A stretch of 64,000 nucleotides of DNA, taken from contig NZ_CP072360.1 of the NCBI RefSeq assembly GCF_018128065.1, forward strand, positions 1,058,501 to 1,122,500, given 5' to 3'. Shown here one piece after another: positions 16,272 to 26,008 of the stretch. Origin of the DNA: Prevotella melaninogenica. Lineage in GTDB: Bacteria > Bacteroidota > Bacteroidia > Bacteroidales > Bacteroidaceae. The translations under genes and the position numbers were made by a program. Numbering within the stretch: the stretch's first letter is position 1; each line of letters starts with the position of its first letter. Below the pieces are notes generated by a model that did no database searches, was not told the DNA's origin, and saw only the letters and a list, made by a program, of their open reading frames with translations.

Positions 16272-17270
16272 ATGGCCTATATAAAAGCATTATCATATTA
16301 TCTTCCAGAACAATTACTTACTAATGAAGATTTAGTAAAAGAGTTTCCAGATTGGAGTGTCGATAAAATAGCACAGAAAGTAGGAGTTAATACTCGTCAT
16401 ATTGCAGGTGAAAATGAGACAGCTGGTGATATGGGTGAAAAGGTAGCAAGGAAATTATTTGAGGAATATCATATAGATCCACAGACTATTGATTTTCTAC
16501 TTCTTTGTACGCAGAGTCCTGATTATTTTCTACCCTCAACTGCATGTATTCTTCAAGAACGTTTAGGAATTCCAAAGACAGCTGGTGCTTTTGATTATAA
16601 TCTTGGTTGTTCTGGTTGTGTTTATGGTATGGCAGTCGCAAAGGGATTGTTGGCTGCTGGTATCGCAAAAAATATTCTTTTGATCACATCTGAAACTTAC
16701 ACAAAATATCTGCATTCATCAGATAAGAGTAATCGTAGTATTTTTGGAGATGGTGCTGCTGCTTGTTTGATTTCGACAGAAGGTTTTGCTGAAATTGGCG
16801 ATTTTGTGTTGGGAACTGATGGAGGTGGTGCTAATAACCTTATCATAAAGACTGGCATGGCACGTCATAAAGCTATGACGGGAAAGTATACGACTGACGA
16901 AGAAGGTCATGTGAATTTTGATGATTATCTTTATATGAATGGTGGTAATGTTTTCAACTTTACCCTTGATATAGTACCCTTTATGATGAATGATGTTCTG
17001 GTAAAGAATAATCTTACTCAAGAACAGATAGATTATTATGTATTTCATCAGGCCAATAAGTTTATGTTGAATACAATTCGTAAGGTTTGTCGATTGCCCA
17101 AAGATAAATTTTATATTAATCTTGAAGATACAGGTAACACCGTTTCTTCAACCATTTTCATTGGTTTGAAAGATTGCCTTGAAAACTCTCTTATCCAAAA
17201 GGGGAGTTCTGTTATGGTTGCAGGATTTGGAGTTGGATTAAGTTGGGGAGGAACAGTCTTGAAGTTTTAA
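16272..17270 (+). CDS. 3-oxoacyl-ACP synthase III-like (FabH family)
   Basis: A 332-residue KAS-III. The triad is intact: Cys113 in YNLGCSGCVYG, His259 in FHQANKFM and Asn289 in DTGNTVSSTI. KAS-III enzymes condense an acyl-CoA, usually acetyl-CoA, with malonyl-ACP. With the SDR and ACP it could make 3-hydroxybutyryl-ACP for sugar acylation. It is the last gene of the tight set 14659-17270. A role in general fatty acid initiation is less likely because of its AT-rich sequence and position in a glycan locus. The start-substrate preference cannot be read from sequence. Confidence 0.85.
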   Translation: MAYIKALSYYLPEQLLTNEDLVKEFPDWSVDKIAQKVGVNTRHIAGENETAGDMGEKVARKLFEEYHIDPQTIDFLLLCTQSPDYFLPSTACILQERLGIPKTAGAFDYNLGCSGCVYGMAVAKGLLAAGIAKNILLITSETYTKYLHSSDKSNRSIFGDGAAACLISTEGFAEIGDFVLGTDGGGANNLIIKTGMARHKAMTGKYTTDEEGHVNFDDYLYMNGGNVFNFTLDIVPFMMNDVLVKNNLTQEQIDYYVFHQANKFMLNTIRKVCRLPKDKFYINLEDTGNTVSSTIFIGLKDCLENSLIQKGSSVMVAGFGVGLSWGGTVLKF

Positions 17271-17387
17271 TTACATATGGCTTTAATCAAATAAAACTAA
17301 TTTTTGTTAGGCTAATTGATTTATAATCGATTAAGAAATACAACGAGTTCTTAATTTAGAGTTATCTGTAAAATATAATGGATATAA

Positions 17388-18883
17388 ATGTCTTCTCAAA
17401 ACAATAAGATACGAAATCTACAATCTAAAAGACAAGAATCAGGTACTCTTAAGCAGAAAGCTATCAACGGAGTTAAGTGGACTTTTTTAGATCAAGCTGG
17501 TTCTTTAGGAATTAGTTTTTTGGTTGGAATTGTCTTAGCTCGTTTGTTAGATCCTTCTGAATACGGATTAATAGGTATGGTTACTGTTTTTACAGCTATT
17601 GCTACTGTCTTTACAGATAGTGGTTTCGGTCAAGCTATGGTTCGTAAAACGAATTTGACTGAAGAAGATAGACTCACTGCATTTTGGTTTAGTACAGGAG
17701 TAGGAGTATTGGTTTATATTATACTTTTTCTCTTTGCGCCTTGGGTTTCTGTTTTTTATAAAGAACCACAACTAACAGATATCCTGCGTGTAACAAGTAT
17801 TCCTATTTTGTTTAGTGGATTGCTTACAATCCCTAATATGATGTTTACACGTGATATCAACTTTAAAATAATTACTAAAATATCTTTTTCGAGAGCTATT
17901 TTAAGTGGTCTTATTGGTATTTATATGGCTATGAAAGGCTATGGAGTCTGGGCACTTATAGCACAAGGATTAGTTTCTTCAGGTGTTGAAATTATTTTGT
18001 ATAATTTCCATTATAGATGGAAGATAAAATTTATATTCAATAAAAAAAGTTTTGAATATTTATGGGGGTTTGGTAGTAAAATGCTTGCTTCAAATCTTTT
18101 AAGTGCTGCATATAATAATCTCTATCAAGTTATTATAGGAAAATTTTATACTTCTGCTGATTTGGGACAATATCAAAGAGGACAAAGTTATTCAGGTCTT
18201 TTTTCTAATACATTGACTCAAGTTGTTCAGAAGGTAAGTTTTCCAACATTAAGTAAAATACAAGAGGATATTGTTCGTTTAAGAAATGGTTATCGGAAAA
18301 TCATTAGGACAACAACGTTCATTTCTTGTTCTGGATGTATAGCTTTGGCAGCAATGGCTAAACCACTAATAATTATTCTAATAGGAGAAAAATGGCTTCC
18401 TGCTGCTGAATATTTACAAATTATATGTTTAGGCGCCTTGCTTTATCCCGTGCATGCTATAAACCTTAACATTTTAACAGTTATGGGTAGATCTGACTTG
18501 TTTCTCAAGTTAGAAATAATAAAAAAATTATAGGTGTAGTTCCTATTATTATAGGTGTCTTTATAGGCATTAAAATGATGCTTTGGGCAGGAGTTGCTAG
18601 TAGTTTTTTAAGCTTTGCAATAAACGCATACTATTCTGAACGATTAATTAATTATTCGTTTGGGAAGCAGTTTAAAGATATTTTACCTTTTATAATAGTC
18701 TCATTATGTTTAGGTGCACTCACTTGGAGTATAACATTTCTTTCTGTACAAGTGGTATTTCAGTTGTTAATCCAATTGGTTGTGTTTGTAACTTTAACAA
18801 TTATATATTATGAGTGGAAAAAAAATGAAGAATATTTTGAAATAAAGAAGATTATATTCAGTTTATTTAAAAAAAAATCTTAG
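17388..18883 (+). CDS. Wzx-type oligosaccharide flippase, frameshifted near the C-terminus
   Basis: A polysaccharide transporter of the MOP superfamily that would flip lipid-linked repeat units across the inner membrane. The first frame (17388-18533, 381 residues) holds the Wzx start GVKWTFLDQAGSLGISFLVG and LARLLDPSEYGLIGMV, and stops right after LKLEIIKK. The next frame continues at once with IIGVVPIIIGVFIGIKMM and runs to 18883. One more A in the seven-A run at 18521-18527 fuses them into about 498 residues, the usual length. As written, the product lacks the last three or so helices. It is the only flippase in the locus. Confidence 0.85.
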
Positions 18884-18937
18884 AAAGTGATTTTGTTTTG
18901 TAATGTTAAATGTAATGACTAATATTATTTTGAGATA

Positions 18938-20086
18938 ATGTTGAAGATATTGAATATTTTGATAGACGATAAGTTTATAGATTATTTAATTGAAGTATTA
19001 GAGTTTACTAAGGGAAAGCATAAACATGATTATATTATCATTAGAGATGATGTGTCAAAAAAATATCAATATATCACTAAAACAGAATATATTAAACAGA
19101 TAAACAAAAATGACTGTTTGAATTTTATAAATAATAATGGATATGATTTAGTCATTTTACATAGTTTATCCTGTATTCCATGGTTTTTTATTAATAAAAT
19201 AGATCGTAATATTAAAGTTTTATGGAAGGCATGGGGATTTGATTTGTATCGTACTCCAAGCGAAATTCAACCATTTGTTAAATTAAGAAGACTCCATCCT
19301 ATTACAAATAGATATTGGTGGAAGCATTGTAAAGATAAAATTTATATTAATTTAAAATCTTGGCTTTATTCTCAAATTCATAGAAAAGAGATTAAGTGTG
19401 CAATCAATAGAATAGACTATTTTTCTGGTTGTTTACCAATAGAATATGATTTCATAAAAAAATATAAGTCTTTTAGAGCTCAACATATGGAACTCCCTTA
19501 TTTTGCTTTGAAATCTAAATATACAAAGAAAGAAAGCCTTGAATTCCCTGAACTGGGACGTAACATACTTATTGGAAACTCTGGGGCTATTGCTAATAAT
19601 CACTTCGATATTTTTAATCGTTTTTCAACAATAAAGATAGAAGACAGAAAGGTTATTGTTCCTTTAAGTTATGGCGGTGATGATTTTTATATAAAAGATA
19701 TTGTTAATTATGGAAAAAAGATTTTTGGAAAAAACTTTTGTCCTGTTCGAAATTTTATGTCTTTAACAGATTATTTTTCTTTACTATCAACTTGTAGTCA
19801 TGCTATTTTAGGATACGAACAGCAGGCTTCTTTAGGCAATGCTTTTGAGTTGTTGTGGGCAGGAGTTAAATTGTATCTGCCACAGTCATCTGTTAATTAT
19901 AAGTATTTTAAAGAAAAAGGCTGTCATGTTTTTACCATAGAAAATGATCTGATTGATTTGCATCTGTTTACTCCATTAACTATAGAAGAAAAAAAACTGA
20001 ATAGAGAGATTTTACTTAGATTGAATTCAAAAGAGGTTAATCTATTAAAGATAAAAAATATATATCAAACTATTGAAAAAAAATAA
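18938..20086 (+). CDS. Glycosyltransferase related to WecF (4-amino-4,6-dideoxyhexose transferase family)
   Basis: A 382-residue protein resembling TDP-Fuc4NAc transferases (GT56-type). Supporting regions are WKAWGFDLYRTP in the N-terminal half, LIGNSGAIANNHFDIF at about residue 210, VIVPLSYGGDDFYIKDIVNYG, and the acceptor-side YEQQASLGNAFELLWAGV. WecF normally moves a 4-acetamido-4,6-dideoxy sugar onto a lipid-linked acceptor, which agrees with the upstream aminotransferase and N-acyltransferase. The gene is very AT-rich. The next start falls just after its stop. The family call is from remembered motif layout and needs a profile search. Confidence 0.65.
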   Translation: MLKILNILIDDKFIDYLIEVLEFTKGKHKHDYIIIRDDVSKKYQYITKTEYIKQINKNDCLNFINNNGYDLVILHSLSCIPWFFINKIDRNIKVLWKAWGFDLYRTPSEIQPFVKLRRLHPITNRYWWKHCKDKIYINLKSWLYSQIHRKEIKCAINRIDYFSGCLPIEYDFIKKYKSFRAQHMELPYFALKSKYTKKESLEFPELGRNILIGNSGAIANNHFDIFNRFSTIKIEDRKVIVPLSYGGDDFYIKDIVNYGKKIFGKNFCPVRNFMSLTDYFSLLSTCSHAILGYEQQASLGNAFELLWAGVKLYLPQSSVNYKYFKEKGCHVFTIENDLIDLHLFTPLTIEEKKLNREILLRLNSKEVNLLKIKNIYQTIEKK

Positions 20087-20087
20087 T

Positions 20088-21056
20088 ATGGATCTTAGAA
20101 ATATTCTTTTACATCCTTTTGAAACTATAAGGAATAAATTTTATGCGGAATTGTTTCGATCCAATTACTATAAAAAAATGGTTCGTGATAATCCTCAAAA
20201 GGCTTTAAGTCTACAATACAAATCCGCCCACCATAAGAATATAAATTGGGATAATCCACAAACTTTGGATGAGAAGATAATGTGGTTAGAGGCCATGACT
20301 GACACATCGAAATGGTCACAATTAACAGATAAGTATGAAGTAAGAAAGTTTATTGAAGAAAAAGGCCACAAAGAAATCTTAGTTGATTGTTATGGTGTGT
20401 GGAATAGTATTAGTGAAATTAATTTAGACTCATTACCAAATAAATTTGTTTTAAAGTGTACACATGATAGTGGCTCTACGCATATAATAAAAGATAAGTC
20501 TAAAGCAGATTTAGTTGATATTTGTAAGGATTTGCAAGCAAAGCTACATCCGATTGGGTATACGACTTGTGAGCCTCATTATCTAAGTATTCAACCTCGA
20601 ATTATAGCAGAGGAACTTCTGGAAGAAAAGGAGTTAAGGGATTTATCGACTTCAATGATAGATTATAAGGTTTGGTGTTTTAATGGTGTACCTAATGTTA
20701 TTTTTTTGTGTTACAATAGGCATAAAGATTTGAATGGACATTTGACGGCAAGCTATGATATGTATGATGCAAAAACATGGGCTAAAAAGCGTGAGTATTT
20801 AGATGTAGCTTATAGACCAGATGATAATACGTGTTTCCCAGCACCAGATAATCTTGAAAAAATGTTAGAATATGCTGCAAATATTTCGAAAGATTTCCCT
20901 ATTGCTAGAGTTGATTTCTATAACATTAATGGGAAAATTTATTTTGGAGAAATAACTTTTACTTCTGCAGGAGCAAATTGTTATTATTTCTCAGAGTTAG
21001 GCCAGAGAGTAATGGGGGACGCTATTGATTTAACTCATGTAAAGAGGATAAGATAG
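20088..21056 (+). CDS. TupA-like ATP-grasp protein
   Basis: A 322-residue protein of the TupA-like ATP-grasp family common in polysaccharide loci and often annotated as a glycosyltransferase. It shows DEKIMWLEAM, KYEVRKFIEEKGH, FVLKCTHDSGSTHIIKDKS (ATP-binding strand) and the C-terminal IARVDFYNINGKIYFGEITFTSAG. A TTG at 20073 would add five residues and overlap the previous gene; the ATG at 20088 is the simpler start. The family is linked to amide or ester bond formation on surface polymers such as teichuronopeptide, so attachment of an amino acid or peptide is possible. It is the second ATP-grasp gene in the locus. Confidence 0.8.
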   Translation: MDLRNILLHPFETIRNKFYAELFRSNYYKKMVRDNPQKALSLQYKSAHHKNINWDNPQTLDEKIMWLEAMTDTSKWSQLTDKYEVRKFIEEKGHKEILVDCYGVWNSISEINLDSLPNKFVLKCTHDSGSTHIIKDKSKADLVDICKDLQAKLHPIGYTTCEPHYLSIQPRIIAEELLEEKELRDLSTSMIDYKVWCFNGVPNVIFLCYNRHKDLNGHLTASYDMYDAKTWAKKREYLDVAYRPDDNTCFPAPDNLEKMLEYAANISKDFPIARVDFYNINGKIYFGEITFTSAGANCYYFSELGQRVMGDAIDLTHVKRIR

Positions 21057-21164
21057 GGTGAAATGAGGTTTTAAATATTTTCTAGAATCTAGAAAGCATT
21101 TATTTTCTTCTGTATATGATATGTTTTAAAAGCTTAATTTGTTTTTTTATAAATAGGCAAAAAA

Positions 21165-22436
21165 ATGATGGAAAATATTAAAATAGCTGTTATTGGCTTA
21201 GGGTATGTTGGCTTGCCTTTGGCAAGATTATTCTCAACAAAGTTTAAGACCGTTGGTTTTGATATGAATCAAAAACGTGTTGATGCATTAATGGCTGGTC
21301 ATGATGCTACATTAGAAGTGTCAGATGAGTTATTACAGTCTGCTTTAAAAAATGGATTTGTATGTACAACTAATCTTGAGGATATTAAAGACTGTAATTT
21401 TTATGTTGTTGCCGTACCAACGCCAGTTGATGTAAATAATCGTCCTGACTTGAAGCCTCTTTGGGGTGCAAGTGAGACGGTTGGTAAAGTTATTTCTAAG
21501 GGAGATATTGTTGTTTATGAGTCAACAGTGTATCCTGGTGTAACGGAAGAAGAATGTTTGCCTGTAGTAGAGAAAGTTTCTGGCTTAACATTCAACAAAG
21601 ACTTTTTTGCAGGTTATTCTCCTGAGCGTATAAACCCAGGCGATAAGGAGCATACTGTAGAGAAAATTAAAAAGGTAACATCGGGTTCTACTCCTGAAAT
21701 TGCAGATTTGGTAGATAATGTGTATAATGCAGTTCTTATTAATGGAACACATAAAGCACCTTCTATAAAAGTAGCTGAAGCTTCAAAGATTATTGAGAAC
21801 TCTCAACGTGACGTTAACATTGCCTTTATGAATGAGTTGGCTAAGATTTTCAATGCAATGGGTATTGATACAAGAGATGTGATAGATGCCGCAGCCTCTA
21901 AGTGGAATTTTATTAAGTTGAATCCTGGTTTAGTTGGCGGTCATTGTATCAGTGTAGATCCTTATTATCTTATTCAAAAGGCACAGGTCTATGGAGTTTT
22001 GCCACGTATAATGTCTGCAGCACGAAGATTGAATGATGGTATGGGAGATTACGTTGCAAATCAGACTATCAAGATGATGAATAAGAAGGGTGCACTCGTC
22101 AAAGATTCTAATATCTTAATACTTGGAATCACCTTTAAGGAGAATTGTCCTGATGTACGTAATACTAAGGTTGTTGATATTTATTCTACATTGTCAGAGT
22201 ACACTTCAAACATTACGGTCTTTGACCCATGGGCTAATGTGGATAGGGTGAAGAAAGAATATGGAATTGATGCTGTTGAAACTTTGCCTAAAGATAAGAA
22301 ATACGATGCGATTATTCTTGCTGTTTCTCACAAGCAGTTTGCTGATACAGACTGGAGAGAAAAATTGAATGAGAATGGTGTTATCTATGATGTCAAAGGC
22401 TTTTTAAATAGAGATGTTGTTGATGGACGACTATAA
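21165..22436 (+). CDS. UDP-N-acetylhexosamine (or UDP-hexose) 6-dehydrogenase, WbpO/TviB type
   Basis: NAD-dependent four-electron oxidation of a UDP-sugar to its uronic acid. The 423-residue protein has the Rossmann motif IGLGYVGLPLA (10-20), VPTPVD, YESTVYPGVTEE, YSPERINPGD and the catalytic Cys261 in LVGGHCISVDPYYL, followed by ITFKENCPDVRNTKV. These features match UDP-GalNAc/GlcNAc dehydrogenases (WbpO, TviB) better than UDP-glucose dehydrogenase, so a HexNAcA residue in the glycan is likely. The following glycosyltransferase overlaps its 3' end. Confidence 0.88.
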   Translation: MMENIKIAVIGLGYVGLPLARLFSTKFKTVGFDMNQKRVDALMAGHDATLEVSDELLQSALKNGFVCTTNLEDIKDCNFYVVAVPTPVDVNNRPDLKPLWGASETVGKVISKGDIVVYESTVYPGVTEEECLPVVEKVSGLTFNKDFFAGYSPERINPGDKEHTVEKIKKVTSGSTPEIADLVDNVYNAVLINGTHKAPSIKVAEASKIIENSQRDVNIAFMNELAKIFNAMGIDTRDVIDAAASKWNFIKLNPGLVGGHCISVDPYYLIQKAQVYGVLPRIMSAARRLNDGMGDYVANQTIKMMNKKGALVKDSNILILGITFKENCPDVRNTKVVDIYSTLSEYTSNITVFDPWANVDRVKKEYGIDAVETLPKDKKYDAIILAVSHKQFADTDWREKLNENGVIYDVKGFLNRDVVDGRL

Positions 22437-23412
22437 ATATAAACTTAGCATAATCATTCCAATGTATAATGCAGAGAAGTACATTGGGGCTTGCTTAGAC
22501 TCCATTCTTGACTCTGATTTACTAAAAGAGGAGTATGAAATTGTTATAGTTAATGATGGATCAAAGGATAATTCTCCAGAGATTGCCCAAAACTATGCTT
22601 CAAAGTATTCAAATATAACATACTTAAGTCAAGAAAACCAAGGACAAAGCACGGCAAGAAATTATGGAATAAAAACTTGTCAAGGTGAGTATGTCTGGTG
22701 TGTTGATGCTGATGATAAACTTATAAGTGAACAGTTGTCAAAGATTATTGAGGCTATAGATAAGTATAATAACTTGGATATTTTAGCTGTTCAACTTCAG
22801 AATGTAACAGAAGGAGGAGAGAATTTAGATATTGAATGTTGCCAGCCTACTCTTGAACACAATAAGGTTTTATCAGGCGTAGAGGCTGTTCTTTCTGGTT
22901 ATAATCCTTCTTCTATCTGTGCTTTAATTACAAAAAAACAGTTATTTATTGATAATGATATATTCTTCGTGAAAGGTATTACACATCAGGATGTAGAACT
23001 AACATATAGACTAATGCCATGTGCGCAACGTGTTGTGTTTAGTGATATAATTCCTTATCTGTATATCTATCATCCAAATTCCACCAGCAAATCAATGGTG
23101 CTGGAAAAGAAGATAAAGTATATTAAGGATGATATCTATATAATTAAGTCCTTCCGTAGATTAGCACTTTCTTTTAAAGTTACAAATCCACAGTTAAGTA
23201 GTGTGATATTTAATCGAAGCCAGAATGTTTTATTTGGCTTGGTATACTCTCTATATCGAAACAAGAAGAGTTGGCGTATATTGGGGATAAATTCTGCTAT
23301 TATTGCTGAACTTAAGAAAGAAAACTTATATCCTATGCATGGAAAGTTTGACTCAGTAAAAAAAATGTTATTTGTTAGGTTTATCCTAAACATCTCTTTT
23401 TTAATAGAGTGA
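22423..23412 (+). CDS. Glycosyltransferase family 2
   Basis: A GT-A fold glycosyltransferase of 329 residues. It has the family start KLSIIIPMYNAEKYIGACLDSIL, the nucleotide-sugar region VNDGSKDNSPEIA, NQGQSTARNYGIK and the metal-binding DADD at about 100. The ATG at 22423 is chosen over 22414 because it starts closer to the conserved domain; either way it overlaps the dehydrogenase stop and is translationally coupled. Sugar specificity is unknown. Confidence 0.85.
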   Translation: MDDYKYKLSIIIPMYNAEKYIGACLDSILDSDLLKEEYEIVIVNDGSKDNSPEIAQNYASKYSNITYLSQENQGQSTARNYGIKTCQGEYVWCVDADDKLISEQLSKIIEAIDKYNNLDILAVQLQNVTEGGENLDIECCQPTLEHNKVLSGVEAVLSGYNPSSICALITKKQLFIDNDIFFVKGITHQDVELTYRLMPCAQRVVFSDIIPYLYIYHPNSTSKSMVLEKKIKYIKDDIYIIKSFRRLALSFKVTNPQLSSVIFNRSQNVLFGLVYSLYRNKKSWRILGINSAIIAELKKENLYPMHGKFDSVKKMLFVRFILNISFLIE

Positions 23413-23449
23413 ATTTATGTAAAACTTTTTAACTTAACTATATACTGCT

Positions 23450-24661
23450 ATGAGAATTATTATGATATCTATGATGATGCCTGCTGCAGAAAACATTCGT
23501 GGTACGAGTGCATTGCCTTTTCATTTATTAGCAGGTAGAGAAAAGAATATAGAAGTTATTTTGTATTCGTATAATTTAAATGGGTTGTCAAAGGAACAGA
23601 TCGATTCCGTTGCAAAAGAACTTGATATAAAGATCCACATGTTACCAGTACCATGGTGGTATAATTTTATACTTAAGTTTCTTTCACCTTTTAGGTTTTT
23701 TATGAAGTTCCCTATTGGTAATTATTTCCGTTTAAGTGCTTCACAATTAGATTTTATTGTCAAAGAGAATGCTGATGGTATATGGATTTATGGTGAGGAG
23801 CTTTCTTGTGTCAGCAAGCAGTTAAAGGATTTTAAACGAGTACATACGTTGCCTGATTGTGAGTCTCTTTATTACTATAGAATGCTTGGTAAGCGTTTTA
23901 CGATGATGAGCACACAAGGATATTTGAGGATTGCATCTATGTATCCGAAGTATTTAGGAATGGAAAGGAACTTTGATACTTCTTCATCAGTATATTATCA
24001 TTTAGTAGGTGAAGCAGATGTTGCTTTTTTGAAAGAAATAAATCCAGAGATTCAAGCACGTTTTTTAAGGCATCCTCATTATCATGTTGCTATTCCTGCA
24101 AAGTCTATCTCTTTTTCATCACCTAAAATAAAGATTTTAATAGCTGGGCAGTATAATATATATATGCGTCAGGATTCAGATGAATTGATAGAAAGTTTGG
24201 TAAATACCAAATCTTTATCAGAGTTAAAAAATCATTATATTATTACTTTCTTGGGAAAGGGCTGGGAAAGTCATGTTAAAACTCTCGGTGATGTGGGATA
24301 TGAAGTTTGTCATATAAAGTTTGCTCCTGAGTATATAGATGAGATCTGCAAGCATGATATACAGATTACGCCTATTAGTATTGGTACTGGCACTAAGGGA
24401 AAAGTTCTTGACGCAATTGCTAATGGTTTATTAGTTATAGGATCATGGTATGCATTAGAGAATATAGCCGTAGAAGATAAAGTCTCCTGTTTGCAATATA
24501 ATAAAGTTAATGACGTTGTTACAATGTTGCAGCAAATATGTTCAAGTCCTTCTCAATATGAAAATATTGCCAAGAAGGGGCGACAAGCAGTACTTAGCTT
24601 TCATGCTGGAAGTAGTATTGCGCAGCAGCTTTATTCTTTATTTTATAATAAGACTCATTAG
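23450..24661 (+). CDS. GT-B glycosyltransferase (family 4-like)
   Basis: A 403-residue GT-B type protein. The N-terminal half (MRIIMISMMMPAAENIRGTS) has the acceptor-domain start, and the C-terminal half carries PKIKILIAGQYN, ITFLGKGWE, and the donor-site stretch ISIGTGTKGKVLDAIANGLLVIG, with the glycine-rich turn and conserved acidic neighbourhood of GT4 enzymes. Linkage and sugar unknown. It lies in the core of the locus just before the polymerase. Confidence 0.78.
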   Translation: MRIIMISMMMPAAENIRGTSALPFHLLAGREKNIEVILYSYNLNGLSKEQIDSVAKELDIKIHMLPVPWWYNFILKFLSPFRFFMKFPIGNYFRLSASQLDFIVKENADGIWIYGEELSCVSKQLKDFKRVHTLPDCESLYYYRMLGKRFTMMSTQGYLRIASMYPKYLGMERNFDTSSSVYYHLVGEADVAFLKEINPEIQARFLRHPHYHVAIPAKSISFSSPKIKILIAGQYNIYMRQDSDELIESLVNTKSLSELKNHYIITFLGKGWESHVKTLGDVGYEVCHIKFAPEYIDEICKHDIQITPISIGTGTKGKVLDAIANGLLVIGSWYALENIAVEDKVSCLQYNKVNDVVTMLQQICSSPSQYENIAKKGRQAVLSFHAGSSIAQQLYSLFYNKTH

Positions 24662-24787
24662 TATCTAATAAGAAGTAGATGAGCTAAAAAATAAATATAT
24701 CGTCTGCTTGTAATGCGAGAACACAAGAAGGATTATTCACACGATTCGTTATAGAAATGTTTTTATTATTGTCTAAAATAATATGAT

Positions 24788-25957
24788 ATGTTTTTTGTTT
24801 TTTTATACATAGTTGTTTCTGCCATTTGTTTTTCCTTGTTTAGAAGTCGACGTGACCTCACTATTGAATGGCTTATAGGTATTTTGTTAATATTGGCATT
24901 AGTTGTAGGTTTAGGTGATATGCTGGGCGGTTATGACCGTTATATTTATTGTGATCTTTTTGATTCAAATGCTGATAGAATTCGTGCAGGTGGTCCTTTC
25001 CTAAATCCAGAAAGTCCTCTTATGGGATATAGTAAAGAAATGTCGTATGTAATATGGAATTGCTTAGTAGCTTATATAACTCCTAATCGATATATATTTA
25101 TTCTTATTACAACACTCTTCGTCTATTCACTTTTGTTTTTTTCTCTCCGTGATATCTTCATGAAGTATCCTATTTCTATCTTAATTTTTATGGGACTATG
25201 GTTCTTCTTTACATTTACTTATTTGCGACAAGTAATGGCGGCAAGTTGTGCTTGGCTGTCTTATCAATATGTAATAAAAAAGAAATTTGTTCCTTTTTTA
25301 ATACTTTGGTTTATTGCTTACAAGTTCCATAATTCTGCTATTATATTTTTTGTGTTCTATTTTTTACCAGAAAGGAAATGGAAGAAATCAACTATTGTTA
25401 CAGTTTTAATACTGTCATTTCTTATAGGTGCTTCAGGATTGCCGATGTCCGTATATCATCTTTATGACGATGCTTTGGATATTCAAAGAGCTTCCAGTTA
25501 TGCTGATGATTATCCTGGTATCCGAGTTGATTATGTGCTTGAGGTTCTGGTTATGATATACTTAATTTTTTCTCGTTATGATGAAATACCTAAAGATAGA
25601 AAAAATCTTATATATTTGAACGCATCTCTGATGTTTTGTATTATCCTCCTAATCTTTCTCCACTCTTCTAATGCAGGTCGACAAAGTTGGTATTATATGT
25701 TAGGTATTATATATACACTCTCTTTCTTGTCCTCAAAAAGGAGAAAGTTAGATAATTATATGAAGATGGTATATATGCTTGTAACTGTACTCTATCTGCG
25801 TATAGTATTTGGTTGGGGGATACTTTTAACTCCTTATAAGTCTTTCCTCACAAATGGTCATCGGACTAATGATCCTATTTATTATAAGTACGAGTATGAC
25901 AATGGATATGATGCTGATAAGTTTTATAGGCCAGCCATTGATATATATATACCATAA
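24788..25957 (+). CDS. EpsG-like oligosaccharide repeat-unit polymerase (Wzy)
   Basis: An inner-membrane protein of 389 residues with about ten hydrophobic segments. The EpsG/Wzy signature is visible: FTYLRQVMAASCAWLSYQYV followed by a basic stretch and WFIAYKFHNSAIIFF, that is, Arg-Gln in one loop and a His-Asn/Ser motif in the next. It is the only polymerase candidate in the locus. A 126-base gap with nothing recognisable precedes it. It would join lipid-linked repeats after flipping by Wzx. Confidence 0.8.
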   Translation: MFFVFLYIVVSAICFSLFRSRRDLTIEWLIGILLILALVVGLGDMLGGYDRYIYCDLFDSNADRIRAGGPFLNPESPLMGYSKEMSYVIWNCLVAYITPNRYIFILITTLFVYSLLFFSLRDIFMKYPISILIFMGLWFFFTFTYLRQVMAASCAWLSYQYVIKKKFVPFLILWFIAYKFHNSAIIFFVFYFLPERKWKKSTIVTVLILSFLIGASGLPMSVYHLYDDALDIQRASSYADDYPGIRVDYVLEVLVMIYLIFSRYDEIPKDRKNLIYLNASLMFCIILLIFLHSSNAGRQSWYYMLGIIYTLSFLSSKRRKLDNYMKMVYMLVTVLYLRIVFGWGILLTPYKSFLTNGHRTNDPIYYKYEYDNGYDADKFYRPAIDIYIP

Positions 25958-26008
25958 TGATTATTTATAGTATAGGCTTATTGCTACTGATTAATAAATT
26001 CTATTTTT

